This document shows positions 14,017-14,697 of a stretch of 14,697 nt of DNA, in pieces (the stretch's first letter is position 1; each line of letters starts with the position of its first letter). The position numbers were made by a program, and so were the translations under genes. The notes beneath the pieces are model-generated. The model did no database searches. It worked only from the letters and a program-made list of their open reading frames with translations, and had not been told where the DNA came from. The DNA lies in contig JBCCQN010000202.1 of NCBI GenBank assembly GCA_039024315.1, forward strand, positions 1-14,697, in the 5' to 3' direction. The stretch comes from JBCAWW01 sp039024315. Its GTDB lineage: Bacteria > Bacteroidota > Bacteroidia > J057.

Positions 14017-14250
14017 ACGACAAAAGTATTGAGTATCAAGATGCTTGCAAAGCAAGCAGTATGGGTCATCGAGACCTTTTCTCTTAGTTTTGGATACTGC
14101 TTACTTAAGTAATAAGATAAGAGTATTCAGTATTAAGACTTTGAAAAAGCGAGCTCTATGGGGTAAAGAAGCGATTCGTCTTCGCTCTAGATACTCCCGA
14201 TAGCTATCAGGATGCTTCCTACCCAGTACTTATTTTCTTGTCCGCGGCTC
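14017..14250. repeat. Intergenic AGTA-rich repeat block, copy D
   Basis: Most of the 288-nt spacer between the convergent MDR and helix-hairpin-helix genes. It has a first stretch ACAAAAGTATTGAGTATC near 14020, then a perfect 7-bp hairpin TGCTTGC-AAA-GCAAGCA (14042-14058). At 14109-14130 is one 22-nt family unit, and at 14131 the core TATTAAGACTTTGAAAAA begins. The 63 bp at 14114-14176 match 3625-3687 inverted at 57 of 63 positions. At 14195-14212 is the near-palindrome TCCCGATAGCTATCAGGA, with one mismatched pair. I see no ORF in it. Confidence 0.8.
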
Positions 14251-14276
14251 AATCGCCGAACGCTCAGTCAAATGCC

Positions 14277-14697
14277 TTAAGCGGGTCGCCCCCCTTTGAG
14301 ACGATCTTGTAGCTCATTGAGCTCATCCCATTTGCCCGCTGCGGCTAATCCGGCTTGCTGTGGCCAAGTAGCAGGTTCATGGATGCGATAGCGAGGACCT
14401 GCCGCCAGTAAAATCTCTTTGATTCGAGCAGGATCAGTTTGCGAGAGCTGGACCCAAGTAACGATATCCTCTGCATTGAGTAATTTTTCAATCTTTGGAC
14501 CGATGCCTTCGACTATCTTCAGATCATCCTGTTTGATCCCTTTAGGTAAGGGAACTGGAGTAGCCGTGATCCCTGCTCCCGCATCGGAGACTAAACCTCT
14601 AGATTGCGTAAGGGGTGCCGCTGGTGCCTCAATCGTACTGGCCTGAGCCTTCAGACTAGCCGTTTCTTTTTGGCAGGCTTCTAACTGTAATTGTAAA
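14277..14697 (-). CDS. Helix-hairpin-helix protein, C-terminal part
   Basis: The last 139 codons of a gene that runs off the right edge. From the window edge it reads LQLQLEACQKETASLKAQAS (coiled-coil-like end), a Pro/Ala-rich linker, then a helix-hairpin-helix element DDLKIVEGIGPKIEKLLN, then DIVTWVQLSQTDPARIKEIL, and a conserved tail GPRYRIHEPATWPQQAGLAA followed by GKWDELNELQDRLKGGRP. The GIGPKIE hairpin and the tail with TWPxQAxLAAxGKWDEL match small HhH proteins annotated as predicted 5' DNA nuclease-like (COG3743 type). DNA binding is likely from the HhH; catalysis is not supported by anything visible. In Bacteroidota such domains often end an envelope or coiled-coil protein; the missing N-terminus would tell. 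Confidence 0.82.
   Translation of the reverse strand, partial: LQLQLEACQKETASLKAQASTIEAPAAPLTQSRGLVSDAGAGITATPVPLPKGIKQDDLKIVEGIGPKIEKLLNAEDIVTWVQLSQTDPARIKEILLAAGPRYRIHEPATWPQQAGLAAAGKWDELNELQDRLKGGRPA

Noticed and set aside
14419..14646. A 75-codon plus-strand ORF near the right edge
   Set aside because: It is the antisense shadow of the helix-hairpin-helix gene, whose frame has clear domain sequence.

Overview
The window looks like chromosomal DNA of a Bacteroidota bacterium, most likely of the Saprospiria/Lewinella type; the rank below phylum is inference. The grounds are a type IX secretion (T9SS) C-terminal sorting domain, GSCFA, DUF4349 and carboxypeptidase-regulatory-like envelope proteins, several predicted lipoproteins, and starts without Shine-Dalgarno sequences. 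I see no rRNA, tRNA, CRISPR array, insertion sequence, phage or conjugation gene. The gene content is ordinary housekeeping and envelope functions. I found no convincing new multi-gene system; the least explained material lies between the genes.

Layout. At 1-74 (-) is the start of an M20-type amidohydrolase. From 145 to 1178 (+) two small paralogous lipocalin-like lipoproteins lie in tandem. A glycerol-facilitator channel follows (1253-1990), then a close pair of a rhodanese lipoprotein and a T9SS-exported Omp28/thioredoxin-fold protein (2077-3581). Two minus-strand envelope genes come next: a DUF4349 lipoprotein (3895-4563) and a carboxypeptidase-regulatory-like protein (4720-5403). A GSCFA-family hydrolase (5552-6535, +) converges on a small outer-membrane beta-barrel-like protein (6532-7203, -), their stop codons overlapping. 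rmuC (7509-8690) and fabH (8797-9780) are on the plus strand. fabH converges with, and overlaps by 7 nt, a class-V aminotransferase/cysteine-desulfurase-like gene (9774-11288, -). A three-gene plus-strand run follows: D-2-hydroxyacid dehydrogenase, a secreted protein of unknown function, and a zinc-independent MDR oxidoreductase (11414-13988). The window ends in the 3' part of a helix-hairpin-helix protein (14277-14697, -).

How the genes relate. The rhodanese and Omp28-like genes (5-nt gap) are probably one transcript and point to sulfur or thiol chemistry in the envelope. The 11414-13988 run is probably one operon with an intrinsic terminator built over its last stop codon. The other neighbours show no evident shared pathway.

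Intergenic structure. Four spacers (about 634-761, 1179-1252, 3582-3720 and 14016-14250) carry related, degenerate TACT/AGTA-rich sequence. Two copies, 10.4 kb apart and inverted, share a 63-bp segment at 57/63 identity. The family has an internal architecture: one or two 21-22-bp units followed by a conserved core. A different 8-bp-periodic repeat at 4641-4697 folds into a long imperfect hairpin.
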